The notes below the pieces were generated by a model. It was not told the DNA's origin. It did not search any database and saw only the letters and a list, made by a program, of their open reading frames with translations. The position numbers were made by a program, and so were the translations under genes. This document shows, piece after piece, positions 25,224 to 33,349 of a DNA stretch of 37,828 bases. The first letter of the stretch is position 1. Each line of letters begins with the position of its first letter. The DNA comes from Aquiflexum gelatinilyticum. Its GTDB lineage: Bacteria; Bacteroidota; Bacteroidia; Cytophagales; Cyclobacteriaceae. The DNA is taken from positions 1-37,828 of the forward strand of contig NZ_JANSUY010000023.1 of NCBI RefSeq assembly GCF_024741135.1, written 5' to 3'.

Positions 25224-25347
25224 TCAATTTGTGATCAGACGCTATCAGGTAATATTTTAAGAATTTGACCTTGGTATCTAAAAGAATAATAATTATTCAA
25301 CGGGAAAGCTGAAAACCGATTAGAGTAAGCACCAAACTATAAGAAAA

Positions 25348-25872
25348 ATGAACATGAAAAATTATTTCCGAATAGCAACAGCTTGTTTTACCCTTTCTCT
25401 ATTTACTGTTGCCTGTAGCTCACCTGCCCCTGAAGAAGCAGTTGCTCCTGAAGAAATGGCCCCAACTGTAGCCCCCGGACCGGATATGGCTGCTATCAAA
25501 GCTGAAATCCAAACTTTGGAAGATGCTTGGGGTGCTGCTGATAATTCCGGTGATGTAAATGCCCTGATTGCCTTTTATGCTGACGACGCAGTGAGTATGG
25601 GCAGTGGAAGCCCAATGGCTGTAGGCAAAGCCGCGATTCAAAAAGAAATTCAAGAAAGCATGGCTTCCAGACCTGCCGGAACTATGGTAAAATACGAGGT
25701 ATTGGATGTTTTTGGTGATGAAAATACCATCACCGAAGTAGGAAAGACAACTAGGATGGATGCCTCAGGAAAAGTTACTTCCAGCGGTAAGTACATGGCA
25801 ATCTGGGAAAAACGTGATGGAAAATATGTCTGTATAAGGGATATCAGCAATAACGACTCTAAAGAAAATTAA
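25348..25872 (+). CDS. DUF4440/SnoaL-like lipoprotein
   Basis: A 174-aa lipoprotein with lipobox Thr-Val-Ala-Cys23, then an Ala/Pro/Glu-rich linker (residues 24-48) and an NTF2-like domain of the DUF4440 type (helix IQTLEDAWGAADNSGD, then FYADDAVSMGSG, and C-terminal YMAIWEKRDGKYVCIRD). Such proteins resemble ketosteroid isomerase and CaMKII-association domains, but the reaction is unknown. The gene has its own terminator 3' and appears monocistronic. It is the second of three NTF2-fold genes within 5 kb. Confidence 0.87.
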   Translation: MNMKNYFRIATACFTLSLFTVACSSPAPEEAVAPEEMAPTVAPGPDMAAIKAEIQTLEDAWGAADNSGDVNALIAFYADDAVSMGSGSPMAVGKAAIQKEIQESMASRPAGTMVKYEVLDVFGDENTITEVGKTTRMDASGKVTSSGKYMAIWEKRDGKYVCIRDISNNDSKEN

Positions 25873-25890
25873 TTCCTTTCAGCTATTTTT

Positions 25891-25936
25891 AAAACTAAGT
25901 GGGTTGTTTCGAGGTCTGCTTAGTTTTATTTTTTTT
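25891..25936 (+). terminator. Rho-independent terminator after the DUF4440 gene
   Basis: A 9-bp perfect stem (AAAACTAAG at 25891-25899, CTTAGTTTT at 25919-25927) with a 19-nt loop, followed by an A and a run of eight T. It lies 19 bp after the stop codon. Confidence 0.75.
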
Positions 25937-26158
25937 ATCTCTTTCTATTTATTTTTAAATCAAAGCAACTTCAAAGACCAAAAAAGGAGAATACCTGAAA
26001 AAGGATCATAATCATTTTTTTGTGGGAAAATGAATTCCTCATTTGGGACATTTTTAAGGTTGGTTCGTCCTAATCCATGATTTAAAATCCTAAATAAAAT
26101 TGACATTGATGTATAATTTTTAACCGATTCAAAACTAATTAAAACCGCTTTAACCAAA

Positions 26159-26932
26159 ATGACCATGAAAAAAAGAATGAATTATGTAATCATCCTGACA
26201 ATGGGAATAGCGCTCAATTGGGCTTTATTTTCTTCCTCCATTGCCCAAACAGAACCACTCGGCCCATTGATGTCAGTGACGGAATTTACCATCAAGCCCG
26301 GGCATGAAATGCAGTTTAGGGAAGGCATCAAAGCATGGAAAGCCTGCTACCTGGAAAACAAAGGGGATTGGACCTGGAGAATGTGGCAAAGACAGCAGGG
26401 AGAAGGAAGTGTCTTTGTGCTTGCTTCTGATATGGCAAACTGGGCTGAAATGGACAAAACCGACGAGTCAAGCAAAAAATGCCAAGACCTTGCCCGGACG
26501 CTGATCAATCCACATATCGAGAAAGCGACCTCACATGTGACCAGGTTTCAACTTGGAATGAGCAAAGGTTCTGCACTTACAGAAGATATCATCAGGGTTT
26601 CTTTCTATGATTTGAACCCCATAAATGGCCATCGACTGATGGAGGTTGTCAAAGAAGTGGAAGGAATCCGCAAAAGTGCAGGTCTTGAACCCGGGGGTTA
26701 TTGGTATCAATGGCAGACAGGGGGACCCGAAAGCCCAAGTTTCCATCACGTGATGCCTTACAAAGATTATGCAGCAATGGACATCATTCAGGAAGGAGTT
26801 TGGCAGACTGTTGAAAAAAATGCAGGAAAAGCTAAAAGGGATGAACTTCAGGCAGCATTTCGATCATCCCTTCAAAATACTTGGAATTATATCTACACCT
26901 TGGACAAGGACATAAGTAGGCCAAGTAAATAA
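26159..26932 (+). CDS. Exported protein of unknown function, possible dimeric alpha/beta-barrel
   Basis: A 257-aa protein with a cleavable signal peptide ending near SSSIAQ-TEP, so probably periplasmic or surface-exposed. I do not recognise a named family. The mature part may hold two ferredoxin-like alpha/beta repeats: an N-terminal half with SVTEFTIKPGHEMQFREGIKAW and a C-terminal half with RVSFYDLNPINGHRLMEVVKEVE. The pattern recalls antibiotic-biosynthesis-monooxygenase or NIPSNAP-type barrels; this is only suggestive. An internal ATG at 26165 is an equally good start (MKKRMN). It is flanked by the terminator at 25891 and a hairpin at 27060, so it appears monocistronic. Confidence 0.75.
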   Translation: MTMKKRMNYVIILTMGIALNWALFSSSIAQTEPLGPLMSVTEFTIKPGHEMQFREGIKAWKACYLENKGDWTWRMWQRQQGEGSVFVLASDMANWAEMDKTDESSKKCQDLARTLINPHIEKATSHVTRFQLGMSKGSALTEDIIRVSFYDLNPINGHRLMEVVKEVEGIRKSAGLEPGGYWYQWQTGGPESPSFHHVMPYKDYAAMDIIQEGVWQTVEKNAGKAKRDELQAAFRSSLQNTWNYIYTLDKDISRPSK

Positions 26933-27059
26933 AGAAAATCGGTAAATGCCACCAAATAGAGCATCAGTTACCATATAGCGTATTTGCCAATTAATTGATA
27001 AAAATAGGGTAGAGGCATCTGGAGAAATCCTTTTTGCCAATGCCCTTTTTTTTTCGGGT

Positions 27060-27115
27060 AATAAAACCATGGCTTAGGACATAAAATCGAGTGCTTCGTC
27101 CCTGATGGTTTTATT
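27060..27115. terminator. Long interrupted hairpin between the exported unknown and the RidA-like gene
   Basis: An 11-bp perfect stem (AATAAAACCAT at 27060-27070, ATGGTTTTATT at 27105-27115) with a second inner pair GGAC/GTCC (27077-27080, 27098-27101). The stem is A/T-rich at both outer edges, so it could act in either direction; it may serve as terminator for the gene ending at 26932. A run of nine T at 27046-27054 precedes it. Confidence 0.5.
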
Positions 27116-27164
27116 TATCTAAAATCAAAAAGTAAATTCTGTGCTGTTACCAAGATAAAGTGAT

Positions 27165-27563
27165 ATGAAAACAGAAAAACCTGAATTTTTCAGTTTGAGA
27201 GCTGAAATCGAAAAAGCATACGGCTACAGTCATGCCGTCAAGATTGGGAACAGCATCAAAGTATCCGGCGCAGTCAGCATGGATGAGGAAGGAGGACCCA
27301 CTGCAGTGGGGGATTTTCTCAAGCAGATGAAAAACTGCTATTCCGATCTTGAAAAAGTATTGACACACTATGGATGCACATTCGATAATGTAGTGGTTGA
27401 AAATGTTTTTACCACAGATATGTCGGCATTTTTAGAACATTCTGGTTACCGGAATTCCATCTATACGCAACAGTTTCCTACAGGATCCTGGTTGGAAGTC
27501 AAAGGCTTGGCTTTGCCTGAATTCCTGATAGAAATCGAATTGGAAGCGCATAAAGAGAATTAA
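27165..27563 (+). CDS. RidA (YjgF/UK114) family protein lacking the canonical arginine
   Basis: A 132-aa small trimer-forming protein of the RidA/YjgF superfamily. Canonical RidA hydrolyses reactive enamine/imine intermediates (2-aminoacrylate). The fold is evident (IKVSGAVSMDEEG, then LEKVLTHYGCTFDNVVVENVFTTDM and a C-terminal WLEVKGLALPEFLIEIELEA). In E. coli RidA the segment FPARSCVEV carries the substrate-binding Arg105; here the matching residues are F104-P-T-G107-S-W-L-E-V, so Arg is replaced by Gly. It is therefore probably one of the non-archetypal Rid branches. It is followed after 29 bp by a SnoaL-like gene, suggesting an operon. Confidence 0.9.
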   Translation: MKTEKPEFFSLRAEIEKAYGYSHAVKIGNSIKVSGAVSMDEEGGPTAVGDFLKQMKNCYSDLEKVLTHYGCTFDNVVVENVFTTDMSAFLEHSGYRNSIYTQQFPTGSWLEVKGLALPEFLIEIELEAHKEN

Positions 27564-27592
27564 AAAAATCAATAAGCAACAAAAAGGATCTC

Positions 27593-28018
27593 ATGAAAAC
27601 AATTGAAAATGATTTAAAAAATGCAACCCAAAACAGGGCGGTCATAGATGGACTTTACAAAGCCTTTGCTGTGGGTGATATCCCCGAAGTCCTTGGTGCT
27701 ATGGATGCTAACATAGTCTGGAATGAAGCCGAAGGCAATGCCTATGCAGACCGCAATCCATACTTAGGACCTGAATCGGTCTTGAATGGGGTTTTCGGCC
27801 GGATAATGCAGGAGCATGAGTATTTTAATCTGGAAGATATCGAGCTGCACGGGATGCTCAATGACAAAGTATTGGCCACCTTACGCTATGATGCCAAGGT
27901 CAAGAACGGAAAGCATTACAATGCCCAAGTGGCCCATTTCTGGACATTGAAGGACGGGAAAGTGGTGGCTTTTCAACAATATGTTGATACCAAAAAGTTA
28001 AGTGATGCTTTGAATTAG
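27593..28018 (+). CDS. SnoaL/NTF2-like cytoplasmic protein
   Basis: A 141-aa ketosteroid-isomerase-related protein, without signal peptide. The pattern VIDGLYKAFAVGDIPEVLGAMDANIVWNEAEGN at the start and HFWTLKDGKVVAFQQYVDTKKL at the end is typical of SnoaL-like proteins. A purine-rich AAAAAGGA lies 8-15 bp before the ATG and may act as a ribosome-binding site, unusual in this window. It is probably co-transcribed with the RidA-like gene. Reaction unknown. Confidence 0.9.
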   Translation: MKTIENDLKNATQNRAVIDGLYKAFAVGDIPEVLGAMDANIVWNEAEGNAYADRNPYLGPESVLNGVFGRIMQEHEYFNLEDIELHGMLNDKVLATLRYDAKVKNGKHYNAQVAHFWTLKDGKVVAFQQYVDTKKLSDALN

Positions 28019-28092
28019 TGAAACAAACCTTATTCCTGACTAGTGTGAATTTATAATATTAGAAAAAAACCATTAACCCCTTTATTGATACC

Positions 28093-28725
28093 ATGGCAAA
28101 AACCCTCACCCTTATCCCCGAAAAACCCAAAACTTGGCTAAGCCTTTTGGCTTGGGGTTTCCTTATCGTTTTCGCCGGAAAATTTGTCCTTGTTGAAGCT
28201 TTACCCTACTTCGGATTTGACAAAGAAGTGTACGGCAGATTTTGGGAGATGAAGTGGCCGCTTATCGGGCATATTACTGGTGGATTGCTTGCCCTGGTCT
28301 TGGGCCCATTCCAGTTTTGGGTAGGGTTTAGGAACAGGTATCTTAAAGTCCACCGATGGATGGGAAGGTTATACATGACCGGAATTCTAATAGGCACAAT
28401 CAGTTCGGTAGCGCTTGCTTTGACCACAGGAATGGCCATCCATTTGTCTTGGGCCATTTCTTTGATTGTACTTGCTGCGGCTTGGTTTCTGACTACCGGG
28501 ATGGCATTGAGATTTATTCTCCTTAGGCGGATCAATCTTCATAAAGAATGGATGGTCAGAAGCTATGTGGTAACCTTTGCTTTTGTCCTTTTCAGATGGC
28601 TGAACAGCACTCCCTATTTTGTGGAATTAGGAAATTTTATCGAGCGAGGGCCGACAATGATCTGGGTTTCTTGGGTCATTCCGCTATTGATTACAGAAGT
28701 CATTTTGCAGTGGAATAAGAAATAA
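28093..28725 (+). CDS. DUF2306 polytopic membrane protein
   Basis: A 210-aa inner-membrane protein with about six hydrophobic segments. DUF2306 traits are the HITGGLLALVLGPFQF segment, the HRWMGRLYM motif and the NLHKEWMVRSY motif, in which conserved His residues line the membrane core and recall cytochrome b561/ferric-reductase-like proteins. Function unknown. It lies 74 bp after the SnoaL-like gene and 66 bp before the DUF1624 gene. Confidence 0.87.
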   Translation: MAKTLTLIPEKPKTWLSLLAWGFLIVFAGKFVLVEALPYFGFDKEVYGRFWEMKWPLIGHITGGLLALVLGPFQFWVGFRNRYLKVHRWMGRLYMTGILIGTISSVALALTTGMAIHLSWAISLIVLAAAWFLTTGMALRFILLRRINLHKEWMVRSYVVTFAFVLFRWLNSTPYFVELGNFIERGPTMIWVSWVIPLLITEVILQWNKK

Positions 28726-28791
28726 TCCGGTACCACTTTGTTGCCAAAAACCAAAAAGTCGCCTTTCTTTTGATGTCACTTATAAGCCCCA

Positions 28792-29973
28792 ATGACCACA
28801 ATTTCCAACGCTAACCAAAGAATTTCCTCCATCGATCTTGTCAAAGGACTTGCCATGCTCATCATGGCATTGGACCACGTGAGGGATTATGTCCATGCTC
28901 CAGCTTTTTTGTTTGATCCTGCGGATCCTACCCAGACGACTTTGGCCATTTTCTTCACCAGATGGGTCACGCATTTCTGTGCGCCTGCTTTCAGTTTTTT
29001 GGCAGGGATGTCGGCTTTTATGGTTGGCAAAAGGAAATCATTAAACGAATTGTCGGGATTTCTCCTGAAGCGAGGAATCTGGCTGATTTTTATAGAACTT
29101 ACTATAGTAGGGTTTGCGTGGTATTTTGACTTAAGTTTTGGGACCTTTGGTCTTTTGACTATTTGGTCATTGGGTATCAGCATGGTGGTTTTGGCAGGAT
29201 TGGTGTATTTGCCCAAAAAATTTATTTTGATTTTCAGCATTGTCCTGATTTTTGGTCATAACCTCTTGGACAATATCCAATTAGATGATTCCATTTTATG
29301 GGCAGTCCTTCACAGGTTGAATATTTTCATGCTTTCAGAAAACCTGATGTTTGTGGTGGGATACCCCATGATTCCATGGATTGGAGTGATGGCTTTAGGC
29401 TATTGGTTTGGGACTTATTACAACAAATCCGTTGACAGTTCCAAAAGAAAACTGACCTTCAACATGGTTGGGATTTGTGCCATTATCCTTTTTGTAGTTT
29501 TGAGATGGACCAATGTCTATGGAGATCCTGTCCTTTTCCAACAATATGATAGACTCAGTCAGGATCTTGTTTCTTTTCTGAATCCAAGCAAATATCCGCC
29601 TTCCTTGCTGTATTTGTTGATGACCTTGGGAGGAACATTTATCCTTTTGGCCAATTCGGAAAAGTGGAAAGGAAAGGCCGTGGACTTTATCTGCACTTTC
29701 GGTAGGGTTCCTTTTTTCTATTACATTATCCACATTTATCTGATCCATCTGATTGCAATCGGGCTTGCCTCTCTTTCGGGTTTTGAATGGAAAAAGAACA
29801 TGATTTTGGCAGCATGGGGAGCAATCGAAAATCCACTTCCCGGATATGGATTCCCACTTTGGGTGGTATATGCGGTTTGGATTTCAGTGATATTGTTATT
29901 GTTTCCGGTTTGTAAAAAGTTTGACCAGTATAAGCAGGGAAATAAAGACAAATGGTGGCTCAGCTACCTCTGA
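28792..29973 (+). CDS. DUF1624 / HGSNAT-like membrane acyltransferase
   Basis: A 393-aa polytopic membrane protein of the DUF1624 family, related to heparan-alpha-glucosaminide N-acetyltransferase catalytic domain. The signature is SIDLVKGLAMLIMALDHVRDY with conserved Asp-His, followed by FFTRWVTHFCAPAFSFLAG. About ten transmembrane segments are visible. The donor and acceptor are unknown; family members are thought to move acetyl groups across the membrane. Its N-terminal motif is analogous to SLDVMRG of the DUF418 protein, so the cluster holds two members of this broad fold group. The 183 bp downstream hold no clear terminator. Confidence 0.9.
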   Translation: MTTISNANQRISSIDLVKGLAMLIMALDHVRDYVHAPAFLFDPADPTQTTLAIFFTRWVTHFCAPAFSFLAGMSAFMVGKRKSLNELSGFLLKRGIWLIFIELTIVGFAWYFDLSFGTFGLLTIWSLGISMVVLAGLVYLPKKFILIFSIVLIFGHNLLDNIQLDDSILWAVLHRLNIFMLSENLMFVVGYPMIPWIGVMALGYWFGTYYNKSVDSSKRKLTFNMVGICAIILFVVLRWTNVYGDPVLFQQYDRLSQDLVSFLNPSKYPPSLLYLLMTLGGTFILLANSEKWKGKAVDFICTFGRVPFFYYIIHIYLIHLIAIGLASLSGFEWKKNMILAAWGAIENPLPGYGFPLWVVYAVWISVILLLFPVCKKFDQYKQGNKDKWWLSYL

Positions 29974-30156
29974 TTTTAAAAAACTGTAACACCTATCATT
30001 GGATATTCAATCCAATATGATTCTATTCCCATTTGAAATGTAAATTAATAAGAATGCTTCTTCATTTAAATTCAATTTCCGGTATATTCAATCCTGTGAA
30101 TTAAGAAATATTACTCACAGATTGTATTCATACTTACCAATTGAAAACCACCAAAA

Positions 30157-33100
30157 ATGAATCATTTTAAGCATTTTCTCCTTAGTTTATTCCTTGTTCC
30201 TATGCTGGGTTTTGCACAGCAGACCGATCATGCTGAGTATCTAAATCAGCTAGATTTCAGGTTTATAGGACCTGATGGTAACCGTACCATTGCTGCTGTC
30301 GGCGAACCAAACAACCTCATGGTCATGTATGTCGGTATGGCTTCAGGGGGTCTTTTCAAAACAGAAGATGGGGGGACAACATGGCGGTCTATTTTTGATG
30401 AGCAGGATATATCTTCTGTTTCAGCATTGGCTTTGGCGCCATCAGACCCTAATCAGGTCTGGGCAGGTACCGGGGAAACTTTCCTGATCCGTCCGGCCCA
30501 TGCGATGGGTAATGGGATCTATAAATCCAATGATGCGGGGAAAACTTTCCAATACATGGGTTTAAAAGAAACGGCCCGTATCGGGCAGATTGTGGTAGAT
30601 CCCAGAAATCCGGATATCGTCTATGTAGCTGCCTTGGGCCATACTTATGGTCCACAAAAAGAAAGAGGAGTGTATAAAACCACAGATGGTGGAAAGACAT
30701 GGGAAAATGTACTTTTTGTCGATGAGCATACCGGTGCTGTAGATTTGGCATTGAATCCCAAAAATCCTGAGATTTTATTTGCGGCTTTTTGGTCTATAGA
30801 TATCAAAACCTGGGGGCTGAACAGCGGAGGGGCCGGTGGAGGAATCTATCGCAGCAAAGATGGAGGCGCTACATGGGAGGCAATGAAAGTAAGAGGATTG
30901 CCGGGTGGGGAAAGGAATCCGGTGGGCAAGACCTCGGTAGCAGTTGCCTATAGTGATCCCAATGTGGTGTATGCCTTATTTGAAATGGACAGTCCCCAAC
31001 TTTGGAAATCAACTGATGGAGGGGATACTTGGGAACTGACCATGATCAACCATGACATCAATGAAAGGGCCCCTTACTACACCAAATTGAGGGTTTCCAC
31101 GGATGATCCTGATGAAATTTACTTTGCTTCGGTAAAATTCAGCACTTCCAAGGACGGTGGCAAAACGCTGGCCAACGCAGGTTATCGGGCAGGTGGAGAC
31201 AACCATGACATCTGGGTTGATCCATTAAATCCTGACCGAATCCTTGTCGCACATGACGGAGGACTTGGAGTGACATGGAACAAACAGGAATCCTACAAGC
31301 AGCATGTGTTCCCCAACGCACAGATGTATCATGTATGGACTGATAATCAGATTCCTTACAATGTCTATGGAAACCGACAGGATGGCTATTCTTACCGTGG
31401 TCCGAGCAATAGCCGTCAAGGAAGTATTCCACTTGGACTCTGGCAGGCAGTCGGAGGTTGTGAGAGTGGGTGGGCCATCCCTGACCCTGTAGACAACCAT
31501 ATTGTTTGGTCGGGATGCTATGATGGTGGACTGCAGGTATATGACATGCGAACAGGTCATGCCCGCGACGTTCGGGTTTGGCCGGAAGCAGGTTATGGTT
31601 GGGCTCCAAAGGACATGCGCTATAGATGGCATTGGTCTTTTCCGATTTTTATCAGTCCTCACAACCACAAACGTGTTTATGTTGGAAGTCAATTTGTGCA
31701 CATGACAGAAGATTATGGGCAAAGCTGGAAAATCATCAGCCCGGACCTCACCCGAAATGACAAATCCCATCAGCAGTCTTCGGGAGGAATTGCGACAGAT
31801 AACCTCATGACTTTTGATGCCTCGGTTCTTTTTGCCATAGCAGAATCTCAATTAGAAGAGGGACTTATTTGGACAGGAAGCAATGATGGTTTGGTTCAGT
31901 TTACAAGAGACGGCGGCAAAACCTGGACAGATGTCACAGAAAACATGGTGGGAAAACCTGAGTTTGGGACAATTTCCAGCATTGAACCTTCCCGACATCA
32001 GTCAGGTGTGGCTTATGTAACAGTCGATGCACATCAGTTGGGAGACTTTGATCCCTATATTTTCAAAACCTCCGATTACGGTAAAACTTGGGAAAAAATC
32101 AGTGGCGGAATTGAACGCTCAGAATCAAGTTTTGTCCATGTCACGAGAGAAGACCCAAAAGTCAAAGGAATGCTTTATGCAGGTACAGACAAAGGGCTAT
32201 ACATTTCAAAGGACGACGGCAAATCCTGGTTCAGACTAAGAAATAACCTACCTCCGGTACCGATTTATTGGTTGACAATCCAAGAGGAATTCAATGACAT
32301 GGTGATAGGTACCTATGGAAGAGGATTCTATATTTTGGATGACATTGGGTCTATCCAGGAATTGAGTCAGGAGGTATTGGCAAAAGAGGTTCATCTCTTC
32401 AATCAACGGCCTGCTTACAGGTTTCAGGAAGTTCAAGGTATCAAAACTGAAGGCCGGACCATGACCACGGGATCAAATCCCCCATATGGCATGGATATCA
32501 ATTATTATTTGAAAAATCCGGCAAAAGAGGTCAAGGTGGAAATTTTTGATAAAGATGGAAATCAAGTCAGGACCATCAATGGTAGAAAAGATTCAGGCGT
32601 AAACAGGGTTTGGTGGGATTTGCGTCATGAACCTACACTTCAACCAAAATTATTGGTTGCGCCACAGGATAAACCTTGGGTAAAACTAGAAGGCAGGGAA
32701 TTCAGACCGCTTGTTACTTGGGATTTGGACCTTTATCGAGGCCAATTTGGACCTCGGGTAATACCCGGAGAATATGAAATCAGGATCACTGTTGACGGAC
32801 AAACTTTCAGTCAGATGGGAAAGGTCATCAAGGACCCAAATACTGCAGGAACAATTGACGACATTCAAAAACAAGTTGAATTCTCATTGAAACTCAATGC
32901 GGCGATGAATGAAGTGGTAACAGCAATCAATGAGATAGAAATGATCCGTGATGAGCTTGCCCAATTGACAATGATGAATGACGACAAACAAATAGCTTCC
33001 AAAGCAAAAGAACTTGAAGATAAAATCCTGGAAGTGGAAGGAATGTTATTTGATGTCAACCTGACCGGTGCAAGGGAAGATGCCTTTAGAAATCCGATGA

Positions 33101-33312
33101 AACTCTATGGAAGAATCAGTGCTTTGGCCAGCGATACGGGCGGATTTGGAGCTGATTTCAGGCCAACTAACCAACAAATGGAAGTATACAATGTCTTCAG
33201 AAAACAGCTGGATGACATTCAAATCCAATACAAAAGACTGATAGAGGAGGAGATCCCGAAGTTCAATCAGTATCTATTGTCAAGAGATATCCAAATGATT
33301 CTGAAAAGGTGA
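30157..33312 (+). CDS. Secreted BNR / VPS10-like beta-propeller protein
   Basis: A 1051-aa exported protein: signal peptide ends near LGFAQQ. It contains about ten BNR/sortilin-type Asp-box repeats of form SxDGGxTW, among them KTEDGGTTW, KTTDGGKTW, RSKDGGATW, KSTDGGDTW, FTRDGGKTW and ISKDDGKSW, spread over residues 65-700. This predicts one large or two stacked beta-propellers. A C-terminal part (about 760-1051) has a beta-sandwich-like segment and then a helical, coiled-coil-like tail. No type IX secretion C-terminal domain is visible, so it may be periplasmic or outer-membrane linked. Often annotated as glycosyl hydrolase, but no catalytic residues support that. The adjacent M20 hydrolase starts 37 bp later and is probably co-transcribed. 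Confidence 0.9.
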   Translation: MNHFKHFLLSLFLVPMLGFAQQTDHAEYLNQLDFRFIGPDGNRTIAAVGEPNNLMVMYVGMASGGLFKTEDGGTTWRSIFDEQDISSVSALALAPSDPNQVWAGTGETFLIRPAHAMGNGIYKSNDAGKTFQYMGLKETARIGQIVVDPRNPDIVYVAALGHTYGPQKERGVYKTTDGGKTWENVLFVDEHTGAVDLALNPKNPEILFAAFWSIDIKTWGLNSGGAGGGIYRSKDGGATWEAMKVRGLPGGERNPVGKTSVAVAYSDPNVVYALFEMDSPQLWKSTDGGDTWELTMINHDINERAPYYTKLRVSTDDPDEIYFASVKFSTSKDGGKTLANAGYRAGGDNHDIWVDPLNPDRILVAHDGGLGVTWNKQESYKQHVFPNAQMYHVWTDNQIPYNVYGNRQDGYSYRGPSNSRQGSIPLGLWQAVGGCESGWAIPDPVDNHIVWSGCYDGGLQVYDMRTGHARDVRVWPEAGYGWAPKDMRYRWHWSFPIFISPHNHKRVYVGSQFVHMTEDYGQSWKIISPDLTRNDKSHQQSSGGIATDNLMTFDASVLFAIAESQLEEGLIWTGSNDGLVQFTRDGGKTWTDVTENMVGKPEFGTISSIEPSRHQSGVAYVTVDAHQLGDFDPYIFKTSDYGKTWEKISGGIERSESSFVHVTREDPKVKGMLYAGTDKGLYISKDDGKSWFRLRNNLPPVPIYWLTIQEEFNDMVIGTYGRGFYILDDIGSIQELSQEVLAKEVHLFNQRPAYRFQEVQGIKTEGRTMTTGSNPPYGMDINYYLKNPAKEVKVEIFDKDGNQVRTINGRKDSGVNRVWWDLRHEPTLQPKLLVAPQDKPWVKLEGREFRPLVTWDLDLYRGQFGPRVIPGEYEIRITVDGQTFSQMGKVIKDPNTAGTIDDIQKQVEFSLKLNAAMNEVVTAINEIEMIRDELAQLTMMNDDKQIASKAKELEDKILEVEGMLFDVNLTGAREDAFRNPMKLYGRISALASDTGGFGADFRPTNQQMEVYNVFRKQLDDIQIQYKRLIEEEIPKFNQYLLSRDIQMILKR

Positions 33313-33349
33313 TTTTCAATTGAATCGGACTATAAAAGCATTGGAGAAA

